64,000 bases of DNA from Bradyrhizobiaceae bacterium Ga0074131 (GTDB lineage Bacteria; Pseudomonadota; Alphaproteobacteria; Rhizobiales; Xanthobacteraceae): NCBI GenBank assembly GCA_001464035.1, contig LNEC01000017.1, positions 186,001-250,000 on the forward strand. Reading direction: 5' to 3'. The notes under the pieces are model-generated. The model was not told the origin of the DNA and ran no database searches. It worked only from the letters and a program-made list of their open reading frames with translations. The translations under genes and the position numbers were made by a program. Below, piece after piece: positions 56,058-64,000 of this stretch; the stretch's first letter is position 1, and each line of letters begins with the position of its first letter.

Positions 56058-57376
56058 GATTTGCCGGACTTCCGTTCATGCTGGACTTGCTGCAACGCGC
56101 GGTGTCCCAACCCTGCGCGGCCGCCATGCGCCAGGTAGAGCGTCCAGTCCTCCGCCCGCGGCGCAACGACGCGCACAACCGGTATGCCCACTTCGACCCT
56201 GGTGACGTCAACGACAATGGCTTGATCGAAGCCCGATTGATGCATTCGCTCGATGATGAACTCGACATCCTCGTTCACGGTTGAATGCTCGCATGACGCG
56301 ATCTGGTCAAAGCTGATGACCGGGCCGTCACCGGGCCATCCCTCCGTCGGTGGCAGCCCTTCGGGCGCATCGAAGTCAGATAGATCCTCCCTGCCGCCCT
56401 GAATGAAACCCAATCGGGTCTGTGCGGCTTCGGTCAACGCGCGGGTCAGGGCGATCCGCGCATCCGGATGCGTCCCGCATCCGCTGTGCGCCTTCACCGC
56501 AAGTGGCGACCCGTCCGGCTCGGTGATGGTGCAACCGATCGTCGGGATGCCGGTCGCCGAGGTCAGATTTCGAAGGCACACGTCGAGCCCGGCGCGCTGC
56601 ATCTTGCGGACCAACGTCGCGGCCGACCTGGGCAATCCACGTAGCGAGATCAGCGGCGCGTCATCGCACTCCGACGACGGTCCCCCACTGAACCCCATAT
56701 CCGCCAGGATGGTCCCAACCGCGGGTCTGATGTGGGTCCTCGCCATCGTGACCCCTGCTGCATCGCGCTCGATCACCTCGCACAGCGCGTGGCAGAGCGC
56801 CTCGAGTCGGGTGTTACCCGATGCCAGACCGTTCGTGCTCGAGTAGAACAGCGGCATCCCCGAGGACGCAGTGTAGGGAGCTACCACGCAGTTCAGCGGT
56901 ACGAACGTCGGCCGACGCGTCAATAGATCGAACCCCAGCACCCACTCCAGGAGCAAATCTTCGCTGTAGTTGCAGATCCGCGGGCTGTGAATCTCGAGCG
57001 GATCGACGCACGCGTGCCGACGTCGAAGGTTGTAGTGCGATGACATCATAACCGAACCTTCATAGCGTTCGCCGGCGTGCCGCTCGACCGCTTCCATCAG
57101 CGCGCCCGCCTCGGCTTGTTCGCGCGTCGTTCCCTTGCCGTTATAATAGGAAATCCCCGGTCCGAGATCGTGCGGCCGCACTGTCATGAAATTCGGAATG
57201 CCGATCCGGTCGAGGTCGGTGACGTCGGCAACTTTGGTAACGCCGATAATATCAAGCGCGGCGCGGGCGCGGCGGATGGTGGCGCTGGGCCTCACGGAAC
57301 GTTCGACACCTGAACCACTGTGCTTTGCCTCCCTGGGGCCAAGCCAATATTCATAGCTGCACTGTTCGGCGCTCAT
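56054..57376 (-). CDS. YcaO-domain cyclodehydratase/thioamide synthetase
   Basis: 440 residues. The ATP-binding acidic motifs are intact: E95-x-x-E98-R in ALMEAVERH, E200-x-x-E203 in CEVIERD, and E316-x-x-Q-x-R321 in TEAAQTR. The family activates a backbone amide with ATP, giving azoline or, with TfuA, a thioamide. The C-terminus ends QHERKSGKS without the PxPxP tail of azoline-forming YcaO, and no E1-like partner gene is present, which favours thioamidation. First gene of a ycaO-tfuA-leader operon, divergent from a metabolic operon. Confidence 0.88.
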   Translation of the reverse strand: MSAEQCSYEYWLGPREAKHSGSGVERSVRPSATIRRARAALDIIGVTKVADVTDLDRIGIPNFMTVRPHDLGPGISYYNGKGTTREQAEAGALMEAVERHAGERYEGSVMMSSHYNLRRRHACVDPLEIHSPRICNYSEDLLLEWVLGFDLLTRRPTFVPLNCVVAPYTASSGMPLFYSSTNGLASGNTRLEALCHALCEVIERDAAGVTMARTHIRPAVGTILADMGFSGGPSSECDDAPLISLRGLPRSAATLVRKMQRAGLDVCLRNLTSATGIPTIGCTITEPDGSPLAVKAHSGCGTHPDARIALTRALTEAAQTRLGFIQGGREDLSDFDAPEGLPPTEGWPGDGPVISFDQIASCEHSTVNEDVEFIIERMHQSGFDQAIVVDVTRVEVGIPVVRVVAPRAEDWTLYLAHGGRAGLGHRALQQVQHERKSGKS

Positions 57377-57518
57377 GGACGATCACTCTCCGACGCGGCG
57401 GCGACATTATCCTCGATTGTCCTCGACTTTGGCAGATGCCATTTCGCGCCGACGGCTGCGCGGCCGCTTTGCCACCAAACGCAAGCGCCCCGCAAACAGA
57501 CCTTTTCAACGATCTTAT

Positions 57519-57543
57519 TTGCGTATACGTTAAAAAATACAAT
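57519..57543 (+). promoter_or_regulatory. promoter-like region with palindromic GntR-type site
   Basis: In the 232-bp gap between ycaO and the dehydrogenase gene, GCGTATACGT contains the perfect 8-bp palindrome CGTATACG (57522-57529), resembling FCD-class GntR operators with a GTATAC core. A -10-like TACAAT follows at 57538. A GntR-FCD regulator is encoded in the same operon. Could control both divergent operons. Confidence 0.35.
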
Positions 57544-57608
57544 AACGATGGCCTAGTCCTGGAGCCGGGACCCCCGGCGTTCCCCGACCAGCTTACCCGA
57601 GCACCGAC

Positions 57609-58718
57609 ATGACCACGACCGACGACATCCTGATTGCTGTCCTGCCCGGCGACGGAATCGGCCACGAGGTCATGGCCCCGTGCCTGGAAATCCTCGGCGC
57701 GGTTTCACGCCGGCTCGGAAACCTGAGTTTTCGTTTCGAAACCCATCAGGCGGGCGCCATCCATTATCGCGAAACCGGTGTGGCGCTTCCGGCCGCCACG
57801 CTCGCGGCGGCCCGCAAGGCGGATGCCATCCTGCTCGGCGCCATGGGCTGGCCGGAGGTGCGATATCCCGACGGCACCGAAATCTCGCCGCAGATCGACC
57901 TGCGCATGGAGCTCGAACTCTATGCCGGCGTCCGACCGGTTCAGACGCTGCCGGGAATGCCCAGCGTGCTGGCCGACCCGCGCGCCAGGCATCTGGATTT
58001 CGTGATCATCCGGGAATCGACGGAAGGGCTGTTCGCGTCGCGCGGAAAGGGCGAGGTCATCGCCGACAAGCAAGCCAGGGACACCATGCTCATCACGCGC
58101 AAGGTGAGCGAACCGCTTTTCGACTACGCGTTCCGGCTTGCGCGCGGCAGGCAGCGCAGACACGGGCAAGCCAGGGTTACCTGTGTCGACAAGGCGAATG
58201 TTTTCGCGAGCTTTGCCTTCTTCAGGAAGATCTTCGATGAGCGCGCGCTGCTCAACCCCGATATAGCGGCCGGTCACGCTTACGTGGATGCCGCCGCCTT
58301 GCACATGGTTCGCAGGCCATGGGACCTCGATGTCCTCGTCACCGAGAACATGTTCGGCGATATCCTGTCCGACCTCGGTGCAGGGCTGATGGGAGGCCTG
58401 GGCTTTGCGCCGTCCGCCGACATCGGCGAGCGGCATGCGGTGTTCCAGCCGTGTCACGGAACCGCGCCCGATATCGCAGGACAAGACAAGGCCAATCCGA
58501 CGGCCATGTTTCTGTCGGCAGCCATGATGCTGGAATGGCTCGGCGAGAAGCATTCGAACGACCGCCTCGCTCTGGCGGGCGGGCTCGTTCGCGCCGCGGT
58601 CAACCATGCCTTCGCAGATGGGCTGCGGCCGATCGAGACGGGCGGCGAACACGGCACCCGGCATGTTGCGCTGGCCGTGCTCGATGCCATGGCACACGTC
58701 GATGCGGCGGCGGCCTGA
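57609..58718 (+). CDS. isocitrate/isopropylmalate dehydrogenase-family beta-decarboxylating enzyme
   Basis: 369 residues. PGDGIGHEV at the start, [14 protein letters not shown] with the conserved Arg cluster, [18 protein letters not shown], and [19 protein letters not shown] (metal Asp). The spread of motifs suits the tartrate/isopropylmalate dehydrogenase group: NAD-dependent oxidation then decarboxylation of a 2-hydroxy acid. The specific substrate is unclear. Starts an operon of three genes. Confidence 0.9.
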   Translation: MTTTDDILIAVLPGDGIGHEVMAPCLEILGAVSRRLGNLSFRFETHQAGAIHYRETGVALPAATLAAARKADAILLGAMGWPEVRYPDGTEISPQIDLRMELELYAGVRPVQTLPGMPSVLADPRARHLDFVIIRESTEGLFASRGKGEVIADKQARDTMLITRKVSEPLFDYAFRLARGRQRRHGQARVTCVDKANVFASFAFFRKIFDERALLNPDIAAGHAYVDAAALHMVRRPWDLDVLVTENMFGDILSDLGAGLMGGLGFAPSADIGERHAVFQPCHGTAPDIAGQDKANPTAMFLSAAMMLEWLGEKHSNDRLALAGGLVRAAVNHAFADGLRPIETGGEHGTRHVALAVLDAMAHVDAAAA

Positions 58719-58724
58719 CGCCAG

Positions 58725-59762
58725 ATGTCCCTGCGACTCGTCACCCTCGGAGCCGGATATTTCAGCCAGTTTCAATATCGCGGGTGGCTTCGCATCAATG
58801 ACGTCCAGTTGGTCGGAATCTGCAATCGCTCGCGCGCCAAGGGCGAAGAACTGGCGCGCGCCTATGATATCCCCGCGATATTCACCGACCCGGCCGAAGC
58901 GCTTCGCGCGCTCCGGCCCGACTTCATCGACATCATTACCCCGCCGCCAACGCACCTCGAGACCATAAGGCTCGCGGCGGCACTCAAGATCGACGTCATC
59001 TGTCAGAAGCCGTTCTGCCGAAATCTTTCGGAAGCGCGCGAGGCGGTCGAACTCGCCGGCAACGCCGGCATCCGGCTGCTGGTGCACGAGAACTTCCGTT
59101 TCCAGCCCTGGTACGAGAAAATAGGATCGACGATTAAAGCGGGTGATCTCGGTGAAATCTACGGGGCGACGTTTCGCCTGCGGCCGGGCGATGGACAAGG
59201 ACCATCGGCCTATCTGGACCGGCAGCCCTACTTTCGCGAGATGCCGCGGTTTCTGATTCATGAAACGGCGATTCACCTGATCGATGTATTCCGTTGCTTG
59301 TTTGGCGAGGTCGGCAGCGTATTCGCCGCCTTGCGCCGGCTCAATCCGGAAATTGCCGGCGAGGACGCAGGTGTCGTCATCCTGGAAATGGCGGGCGGGG
59401 TGCAGGCCGTTTTCGACGGCAACCGGCTCGCCGATCATCGGGCTTCGAATCGGCGGCTAACGCTGGGCGAATTGACGATCGAAGGCTCCGGCGGCGTCCT
59501 CATGCTCGACGGCGACGCGCGGCTCACGCTGCGCGCCCATGGATCGAACGAGGAACGGCAGCTTCAATTTGCCTGGTCGGACCATGACTTTGGCGGCGAC
59601 TGCGTATACCGTTTTCAGCGCCACGCCGTCGATGTCCTGTTGAACAGGACGAGCGCCCAAACGCTTGCGGCCGACTATCTGGAGAATTTGAGAATTGAAG
59701 AAGCGATCTACGAATCGCACCGCTCAGGCCGGAAAATCGAGCTCCCGTCATTCGATGCCTGA
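58725..59762 (+). CDS. Gfo/Idh/MocA-family oxidoreductase
   Basis: 345 residues. N-terminal Rossmann fold (VTLGAGYFSQFQYRG), the ITPPPTHLET loop and QKPFCRN with the catalytic Lys (EKP in most relatives), then a C-terminal domain with HETAIHLIDVFRCLFG. NAD(P)-dependent; acts on a sugar or cyclitol-like substrate. Six bp after the dehydrogenase; its stop lies 8 bp into the regulator gene. Confidence 0.9.
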   Translation: MSLRLVTLGAGYFSQFQYRGWLRINDVQLVGICNRSRAKGEELARAYDIPAIFTDPAEALRALRPDFIDIITPPPTHLETIRLAAALKIDVICQKPFCRNLSEAREAVELAGNAGIRLLVHENFRFQPWYEKIGSTIKAGDLGEIYGATFRLRPGDGQGPSAYLDRQPYFREMPRFLIHETAIHLIDVFRCLFGEVGSVFAALRRLNPEIAGEDAGVVILEMAGGVQAVFDGNRLADHRASNRRLTLGELTIEGSGGVLMLDGDARLTLRAHGSNEERQLQFAWSDHDFGGDCVYRFQRHAVDVLLNRTSAQTLAADYLENLRIEEAIYESHRSGRKIELPSFDA

Positions 59763-60435
59763 GGCCGACTGCACTAGCGACGAGTCGCAGTCCGAGCGCG
59801 CCTACCGTGAGCTTCGGGACCTGATCGTCGACAATCGACTGGGCGCAGGTGCGCAGTTGCTCGAACTCGAAGCGGCCGAACGTCTCGGCATGAGCCGCAC
59901 GCCGGTTCGCGAGGCGATGCTCCGGCTCCAGCAGGAAGGCATGGTCGAAATTCGGCCGCGACATGGAATGCGGGTGCTACCGGTGTCCGCCGACGACATG
60001 CGCGAAATCTACGAGGTGCTTACGGCACTGGAATCGACGGCTGCCTACCTGGTTGCCGAGAGAGGGCTGTCAAGAGAAAAACTCGCCCGACTTTCCGATG
60101 CCGTTGCCGCCATGGACGATGCATTGGATGCCGACAATCTCGTCAAATGGTCCGAAGCCGACGAGCGATTTCATTTCCTCCTGGTCCAATTTTCGGACAA
60201 CGCCCGACTGGCGCAGATGGTGGGTCAATTGTGGGACCAGGCACATCGCGTACGGTTACTCACTCTCAAGCTTCGGCCGAAACCGATCAAATCAAATCGC
60301 GACCATGAGGCATTGGTGAACGCGATACGAAAGCGCGATGCCGGGCTGGCACGCCAGATCCACCACGACCACCGCAGCAAGGCGGGAAAGATGCTGATCG
60401 CGTTGCTGACATCGCTTGGACTAAGGCAGCTTTGA
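59755..60435 (+). CDS. GntR-family transcriptional regulator, FCD class
   Basis: 226 residues from ATG 59755 (frame open to 59695). Winged helix-turn-helix at 15-80 (ELEAAERLGMSRTPVREAMLRLQQEG), then the FCD ligand domain with ALESTAAYLVAERGLS, DERFHFLLV and the metal His in NRDHEALVNAI. Overlaps the preceding gene by 8 bp. Probably controls its own operon through the GTATAC palindrome upstream of the dehydrogenase. Confidence 0.9.
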   Translation: MPEADCTSDESQSERAYRELRDLIVDNRLGAGAQLLELEAAERLGMSRTPVREAMLRLQQEGMVEIRPRHGMRVLPVSADDMREIYEVLTALESTAAYLVAERGLSREKLARLSDAVAAMDDALDADNLVKWSEADERFHFLLVQFSDNARLAQMVGQLWDQAHRVRLLTLKLRPKPIKSNRDHEALVNAIRKRDAGLARQIHHDHRSKAGKMLIALLTSLGLRQL

Positions 60436-60620
60436 CAAGACATCTGCTCCGACCGGATCTTGTCGTACTGACGATGAGAGATCGGTGAATCGCTGTGTGA
60501 TGTGTATTTGACCTGCATCAATCCCCTGCCCGCGCATGAGCGTAGTCGTTCTCGCTGCAGCCAGGCGCCGCGGCTTTGCTCAATCACCCGCGGGTGCAGC
60601 GTCGCAGAGCCGGATGAGCA

Positions 60621-61730
60621 CTGCTGCCGACCGTTGGTGACCGCCGTAGCCTGCTCTTGGGAATCAGTGCCATCGCAACCGCCACAACGACGAGATCGGC
60701 TTTGCCCGCCAGTTCACCGCCGACCACCTATGAAGAGGCCGTCAAGCGGGTTTGGCGCTCGCTCGATCCCTCAGGTGGGGTGCGCGAAATCGTGCGCGCC
60801 GGAACGCTTGGCGCCAACAGCCACAACACCCAGCCATGGCGCTTCACGGTCTCCGACCAACGGATTGGGATCGCACCCGACTTCAGCCGTCGCTGCCCGG
60901 CTGTCGACCCGGACGATCATCACTTGTTCGCTTCCTTGGGCTGTGCCGTCGAGAACATGGTGCAAGCCGCGGTCGCGCTTGGTTTCAAGGCGGAGGCCTC
61001 GCTCGAAGCCGCAGATCGGGATCGGGTCACGATTGCCGTCGATCGCATCCGGCCCTCGAGCAACGCCCTCGCCGAGGCCATCACGAAACGTCAGTGTACG
61101 CGTGCCGAATATGACGGCCGCGCCGTTAGCGCTGAGGACCTGAACAAGATCGGCGTCGCCGGCACGCTGGACGGCGTCGAATGCCTGCTCGTGACCGAGC
61201 GCGCCCGGATGGACGCCATTCTGGACTACGTCATGCAGGGCAATTCGGTGCAGATGCACGATCAGGCATTCATGGCGGAGCTCGTCGCCTGGATTCGATT
61301 CAACGACAGCATGGCGGTCGAACACCTCGATGGGCTCTCAGCACGCAGCTCCGGCAACCCATCTCTGCCGGGATGGATCGCGCGGCGGCTGCTGCCATTC
61401 GTGATGACCGCGAAGGGCGAGAACGACAAGTATGCGAGGCAAATCCGGTCGTCGGCCGGAATTGCCGTGTTCGCAGCCGCAACCGATGACAAGAGGGGCT
61501 GGATTTCCGCCGGCCGCGCCTATCAGCGGTTCGCGTTGCAGGCGACGGCTCTGGGCATCAGGCAAGCTTTCCTGAATCAGCCGGTCGAGGTTCCGTCCCT
61601 GCGCCCCCAGATGGCGTCTTTTCTTGGGATAGGCAATCGGCGGCCGGACCTGATCATCCGGTTCGGGCACGGAACGCCGCTACCACCATCGCTGCGCCGA
61701 CCGATCGAAGCGGTGATAGATCCGTCATGA
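60621..61730 (+). CDS. Acg-type nitroreductase-like FMN protein with Tat signal; start uncertain
   Basis: About 370 residues. In frame from 60618, GDRRSLLLGISAIATA forms a textbook twin-arginine signal (RR at 60642-60647), but no ATG, GTG or TTG precedes it after the stop at 60615. A CTG at 60621/60624 or a one-base shift from ATG 60614 would restore it. TTG 60657 would cut it off. The body has GTLGANSHNTQPWRF (FMN-binding) and a second nitroreductase half, as in the Acg family. Likely exported. Role unknown. Confidence 0.7.
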   Translation: MLPTVGDRRSLLLGISAIATATTTRSALPASSPPTTYEEAVKRVWRSLDPSGGVREIVRAGTLGANSHNTQPWRFTVSDQRIGIAPDFSRRCPAVDPDDHHLFASLGCAVENMVQAAVALGFKAEASLEAADRDRVTIAVDRIRPSSNALAEAITKRQCTRAEYDGRAVSAEDLNKIGVAGTLDGVECLLVTERARMDAILDYVMQGNSVQMHDQAFMAELVAWIRFNDSMAVEHLDGLSARSSGNPSLPGWIARRLLPFVMTAKGENDKYARQIRSSAGIAVFAAATDDKRGWISAGRAYQRFALQATALGIRQAFLNQPVEVPSLRPQMASFLGIGNRRPDLIIRFGHGTPLPPSLRRPIEAVIDPS

Positions 61731-61854
61731 GCTCCGGGCGGTGGCGGCCCTCAGGCCGCGGGATGTCGCGCGATCGACCAAACACTCAAACAAAGTGCAC
61801 CGCACCATGAATGGAGGGGTGCGTTTCGAAGAGTTCCCACGAGCTCTGCCAGCC

Positions 61855-62019
61855 CTACTGCTTCTTGCCGATATTCCAGAACACCGGCGTCGCCGGGCCG
61901 TCGCGCACGCCGGACCGCGAGGTGCGCCAGGCGCTGGGAGCGGCGGCGATCTTCTTCTAATTCGCGAGGGTCGACGCGCGCAAAGGCATCGGGCAGCTGC
62001 TCGGCGTCGTGACAGGCGC
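61855..62019 (-). pseudogene. decayed 3' fragment of a family 5 substrate-binding protein gene
   Basis: The minus strand encodes NIGKKQ then a stop at the end of a stretch that repeats, in the same orientation, the 3' end of the gene at 63705-64000: ATATTCCAGAACACCGGCGT and GGTCGACGC-CGCGCAAAGGC are shared. About 60 bp (near the APSAWR-coding part) are missing and the reading frame is broken. It is a remnant of a paralogue, not an exact copy of the downstream gene. Confidence 0.7.
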
Positions 62020-62021
62020 GC

Positions 62022-63281
62022 TCATTCCTGCTTCCAAAATCGGTCGTTGGGCATGGTCCCGGCTGAATCAGCGGCCAATTCGGGTTTGATGCGATTGACG
62101 TAATACATGTTCACTGAACCCTGGTGCTTCACTTCGACGGCGCCGCGCGCGTCTGTCTCGAATCGAGACTTGATGTGCTGCCACGTCGATTCAGCAACGC
62201 CGACGCGGCCCGGCACTCCGGCGGCTTCGACGCGCTGGGCCGTATTCACTGTCTTCCCCCAGATGTCATAGGTAAATTTGTGTTTGCCGACGACGCCGGC
62301 GATAACCGGTCCGGTATTGATTCCGATCCTCACCTGCCAGGCCGGCAGGCGCAGCTTCTCCCGTTGCCGATTGAGCCTAGCCAGGTGATCAAGTATCTGC
62401 AGCGCACACAATGAGGCGTCAATGGCGTGCGTGCGATTCGGTTCCGGCACGCCACCGACGGCGAGATAGGCATCTCCGATCGTCTTGAGCTTTTCCAGAC
62501 GATGATCTGCCATGATGTCGTCGAACCTGGTAAAGTGCTGGTCGAGCTGATCAATGACGCTCGCCGGCTCCATGGTTTCGACGAGGCGGGTGAATCCGCT
62601 GAAATCGATGAGGATCACGGTCGCAGAGGCAAAGAAACGCGGCTGAACGCGCTCGCTTGTCTTGAGCTCCTCTGCGATGGATGCAGGCAGGATATTCAGA
62701 AGCAGTCGGTCCGATTCACCTTTTTCGGCAACTGCAAGGTCGCGCGCGCGTTTTAGTTCATGCAGCATCACGTTGCGCTCGAGCAACTGCCGGCGCAGTT
62801 CCAGGTGAACCATGGTCTGCCGTGACAGTCGCCTCAATGCCTCCTGCTGCTCGAAGGTAAGTTCGCGCGGTTTGAAGTCGATGACGCACAGCGAGCCCAG
62901 GGCATGACCATCTTGCGTGATCAGTGGAACGCCGCAGTAGAAGCGCAGACGCAAACCGTCTGTCACAAGCGGACTGGTATTGAATCTCTGATCCTCCAAC
63001 AGGTCAGGAACGTGGAGGATGTCGTCGACGCAGACCGTGGCCCTGCAAACCGAAATCTCCCGAGGGCATTCGGAAAGTTCTGCCGGCAGAGGACCATATT
63101 TTGCTTTGATCCATTGCCGCGATGCGTCAACGAAGCTCACCAGGCCGGCGGGGCAGTCGCAAATCTGCGCCGCCAGTTCGGCGATTTCGTCGAATCCGGC
63201 TTCCGGAAGTGTGTCAACGATGGCGTAGTTCTTTAGCGCTTCAAGGCGTCTAGGCTCATCGGCTGGCATCGTTTGGTCCAT
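62022..63281 (-). CDS. GAF-domain class III adenylate/guanylate cyclase
   Basis: 419 residues from ATG 63281 (GAGGG upstream); a TTG at 63299 is possible. GAF domain at about 20-170 (FVDASRQWIKAKYG; YCGVPLITQDGHALGSLCVIDF), a short linker, then the cyclase domain: ILIDFSGFTRL (metal Asp), TIGDAYLAVGG (second Asp) and GKTVNTAQRVEAAG with the transition-state Asn and Arg. Complete active site, soluble protein. Flanked on one side by the decayed binding-protein fragment. Confidence 0.9.
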   Translation of the reverse strand: MDQTMPADEPRRLEALKNYAIVDTLPEAGFDEIAELAAQICDCPAGLVSFVDASRQWIKAKYGPLPAELSECPREISVCRATVCVDDILHVPDLLEDQRFNTSPLVTDGLRLRFYCGVPLITQDGHALGSLCVIDFKPRELTFEQQEALRRLSRQTMVHLELRRQLLERNVMLHELKRARDLAVAEKGESDRLLLNILPASIAEELKTSERVQPRFFASATVILIDFSGFTRLVETMEPASVIDQLDQHFTRFDDIMADHRLEKLKTIGDAYLAVGGVPEPNRTHAIDASLCALQILDHLARLNRQREKLRLPAWQVRIGINTGPVIAGVVGKHKFTYDIWGKTVNTAQRVEAAGVPGRVGVAESTWQHIKSRFETDARGAVEVKHQGSVNMYYVNRIKPELAADSAGTMPNDRFWKQE

Positions 63282-63704
63282 GACAAGCCCTCGCGCCAAC
63301 TCGGATCAAATGAATCTCACCGCGATACTAGCACTATTTTCTGGCCGCAAGCTTCTCAACCGGCCACCGAGAGACGTAGACACATCGCGGGCCAACTGTC
63401 TGACGATCAAGAGACGCCTCTGGAACCTCCCCCGAAAATGTTGTCCTGCGGCATTGGAGCAAGACAACATGGACACCGAAAATCAGGGCAACCAGCGCAC
63501 CGCATCCGGACGCGTACAACCGGGGGGTCGCGTCCACCCGAGACGCCGTCCACGCAGGTCGGCCCGCCGAGACCGAATGACGGGCTGGAATTGCCGCGCA
63601 GCAGCCACTGATCGCACAACGTCATTGCGGAGCAAAGCGACGAAGCAATCCACGCTTTCTTATAGCTGGATTGCTTCGCTGCGCTCGCAAGGACGATTCG
63701 CCCC
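63282..63704. other. gene-free stretch with palindromic repeat
   Basis: 423 bp with no supported gene; several overlapping frames run through but share no family feature. The last part is a palindromic repeat (63620-63695). Confidence 0.35.
63620..63695. repeat. palindromic repeat element of Bradyrhizobium type
   Basis: CGTCATTGCGGAGCAAAGCG...GAAGCAATCCA, then after 12 nt TGGATTGCTTCGCTGCGCTCG...GGACG. The two arms are inverted copies with mismatches. I remember this as one of the commonest intergenic repeats of Bradyrhizobium. Confidence 0.6.
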
Positions 63705-64000
63705 CTACTTCTTCTCGATATTCCAGAACACCGGCGTCGCCGGGCCGTCGAGCACGCCTGACAGCGAGGTTCGCCAGGCGCTGGGGGCGAAGTATTGCCC
63801 GAGCGGGATGTAGATCGCCTGCTCGTAGGCATGCTTTTGCAGGTCGGCGGCGATCTTCTTCTGCTCCTCGGCGGTCGACGCCCGCGCAAAGGCGTCGCGC
63901 AGCTGCTCGACCTTGGCGTCTTCGGCCCAGCCGAACCAGCCGCCCTTGGTGCCGCGGCCGCCGATCGAGACGTTGACGACGGGGTTGGCGACGTCGGCGC
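63705..64000 (-). CDS. C-terminal part of a family 5 ABC substrate-binding protein (partial)
   Basis: The minus strand reads from the window edge to a TAG at 63705. Translation contains GTKGGWFGWAEDAKVEQL, YEQAIYIPLGQYFAPSAWR and GPATPVFWNIEKK, the terminal motifs of peptide/nickel-type binding proteins. Its paralogue fragment lies at 61855. The rest of the gene is outside the window. Confidence 0.75.
   Translation of the reverse strand, partial: ADVANPVVNVSIGGRGTKGGWFGWAEDAKVEQLRDAFARASTAEEQKKIAADLQKHAYEQAIYIPLGQYFAPSAWRTSLSGVLDGPATPVFWNIEKK

Noticed and set aside
57325..57612. Plus-strand frame overlapping the ycaO start as a hidden precursor peptide
   Set aside because: It is antisense to ycaO for half its length, has no SD, and lacks a leader or Cys/Ser/Thr-rich core.
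63334..63537. Small minus-strand frame with a hydrophobic segment (67 aa)
   Set aside because: One helix-like stretch, but no ribosome-binding site and it lies beside a repeat; not enough support.

Overview
The window looks like chromosome of a Bradyrhizobium-type alphaproteobacterium (Nitrobacteraceae). The grounds are high GC throughout, gene content typical of that group (DUF2336, DUF3126, BTLCP, PilZ and PAS_5 proteins, and a hisI-folE-iscU-like block), CtrA-like TTAA-N7-TTAA boxes in front of several genes, and intergenic repeats I remember from Bradyrhizobium genomes. No database search was possible. Family names rest on motifs read in the translations.

Layout. 1-3639: the tail of a class III cyclase, NAD kinase, a single-domain response regulator with an HPt-like protein, and a DUF2336 protein. 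3926-13205: a lytic transglycosylase, hisI, folE, an IscU-like scaffold, a ClpP-like exported protein, yidD, an amino-acid permease with an exported partner, and an alpha/beta hydrolase. 13409-20224: an MFS exporter, a TPR-caspase protein, thrS and a YdjA-type nitroreductase. 20355-27806: a PAS-GGDEF-EAL protein, a patatin-like lipase, a CBS pair, a rhomboid protease and a PAS_5 protein. 28135-35170: a complete peptide-type ABC importer operon with two tandem substrate-binding proteins. 35373-50954: mostly small conserved genes (zinc dehydrogenase, dual PilZ, BTLCP, an Rmf/CrpP-like mini-protein, gamma-carbonic anhydrase, cysE, a CHCC zinc-finger protein, an FAD monooxygenase), followed by a structured repeat of about 510 bp.

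51127-61730 looks like accessory DNA. It opens with a tRNA-Leu(TAA) that lacks its variable arm and half of its T arm, and continues with a zinc-ribbon/cyclase/ATPase/TPR regulator. Next comes a compact ycaO-tfuA-(NHLP leader-like) operon facing an unrecognised 169-aa gene with a strong ribosome-binding site. Divergent from ycaO is a dehydrogenase - Gfo/Idh oxidoreductase - GntR operon, followed by an Acg-like nitroreductase whose twin-arginine signal lies upstream of any standard start codon. The ycaO-tfuA-NHLP locus is the best candidate for an undescribed system: it has the enzymes for peptide backbone thioamidation or azoline formation, but no conventional precursor peptide.

61855-64000 holds a decayed fragment of a peptide-binding-protein gene, a GAF-cyclase gene, a palindromic repeat and the 3' end of an intact gene related to the decayed fragment.
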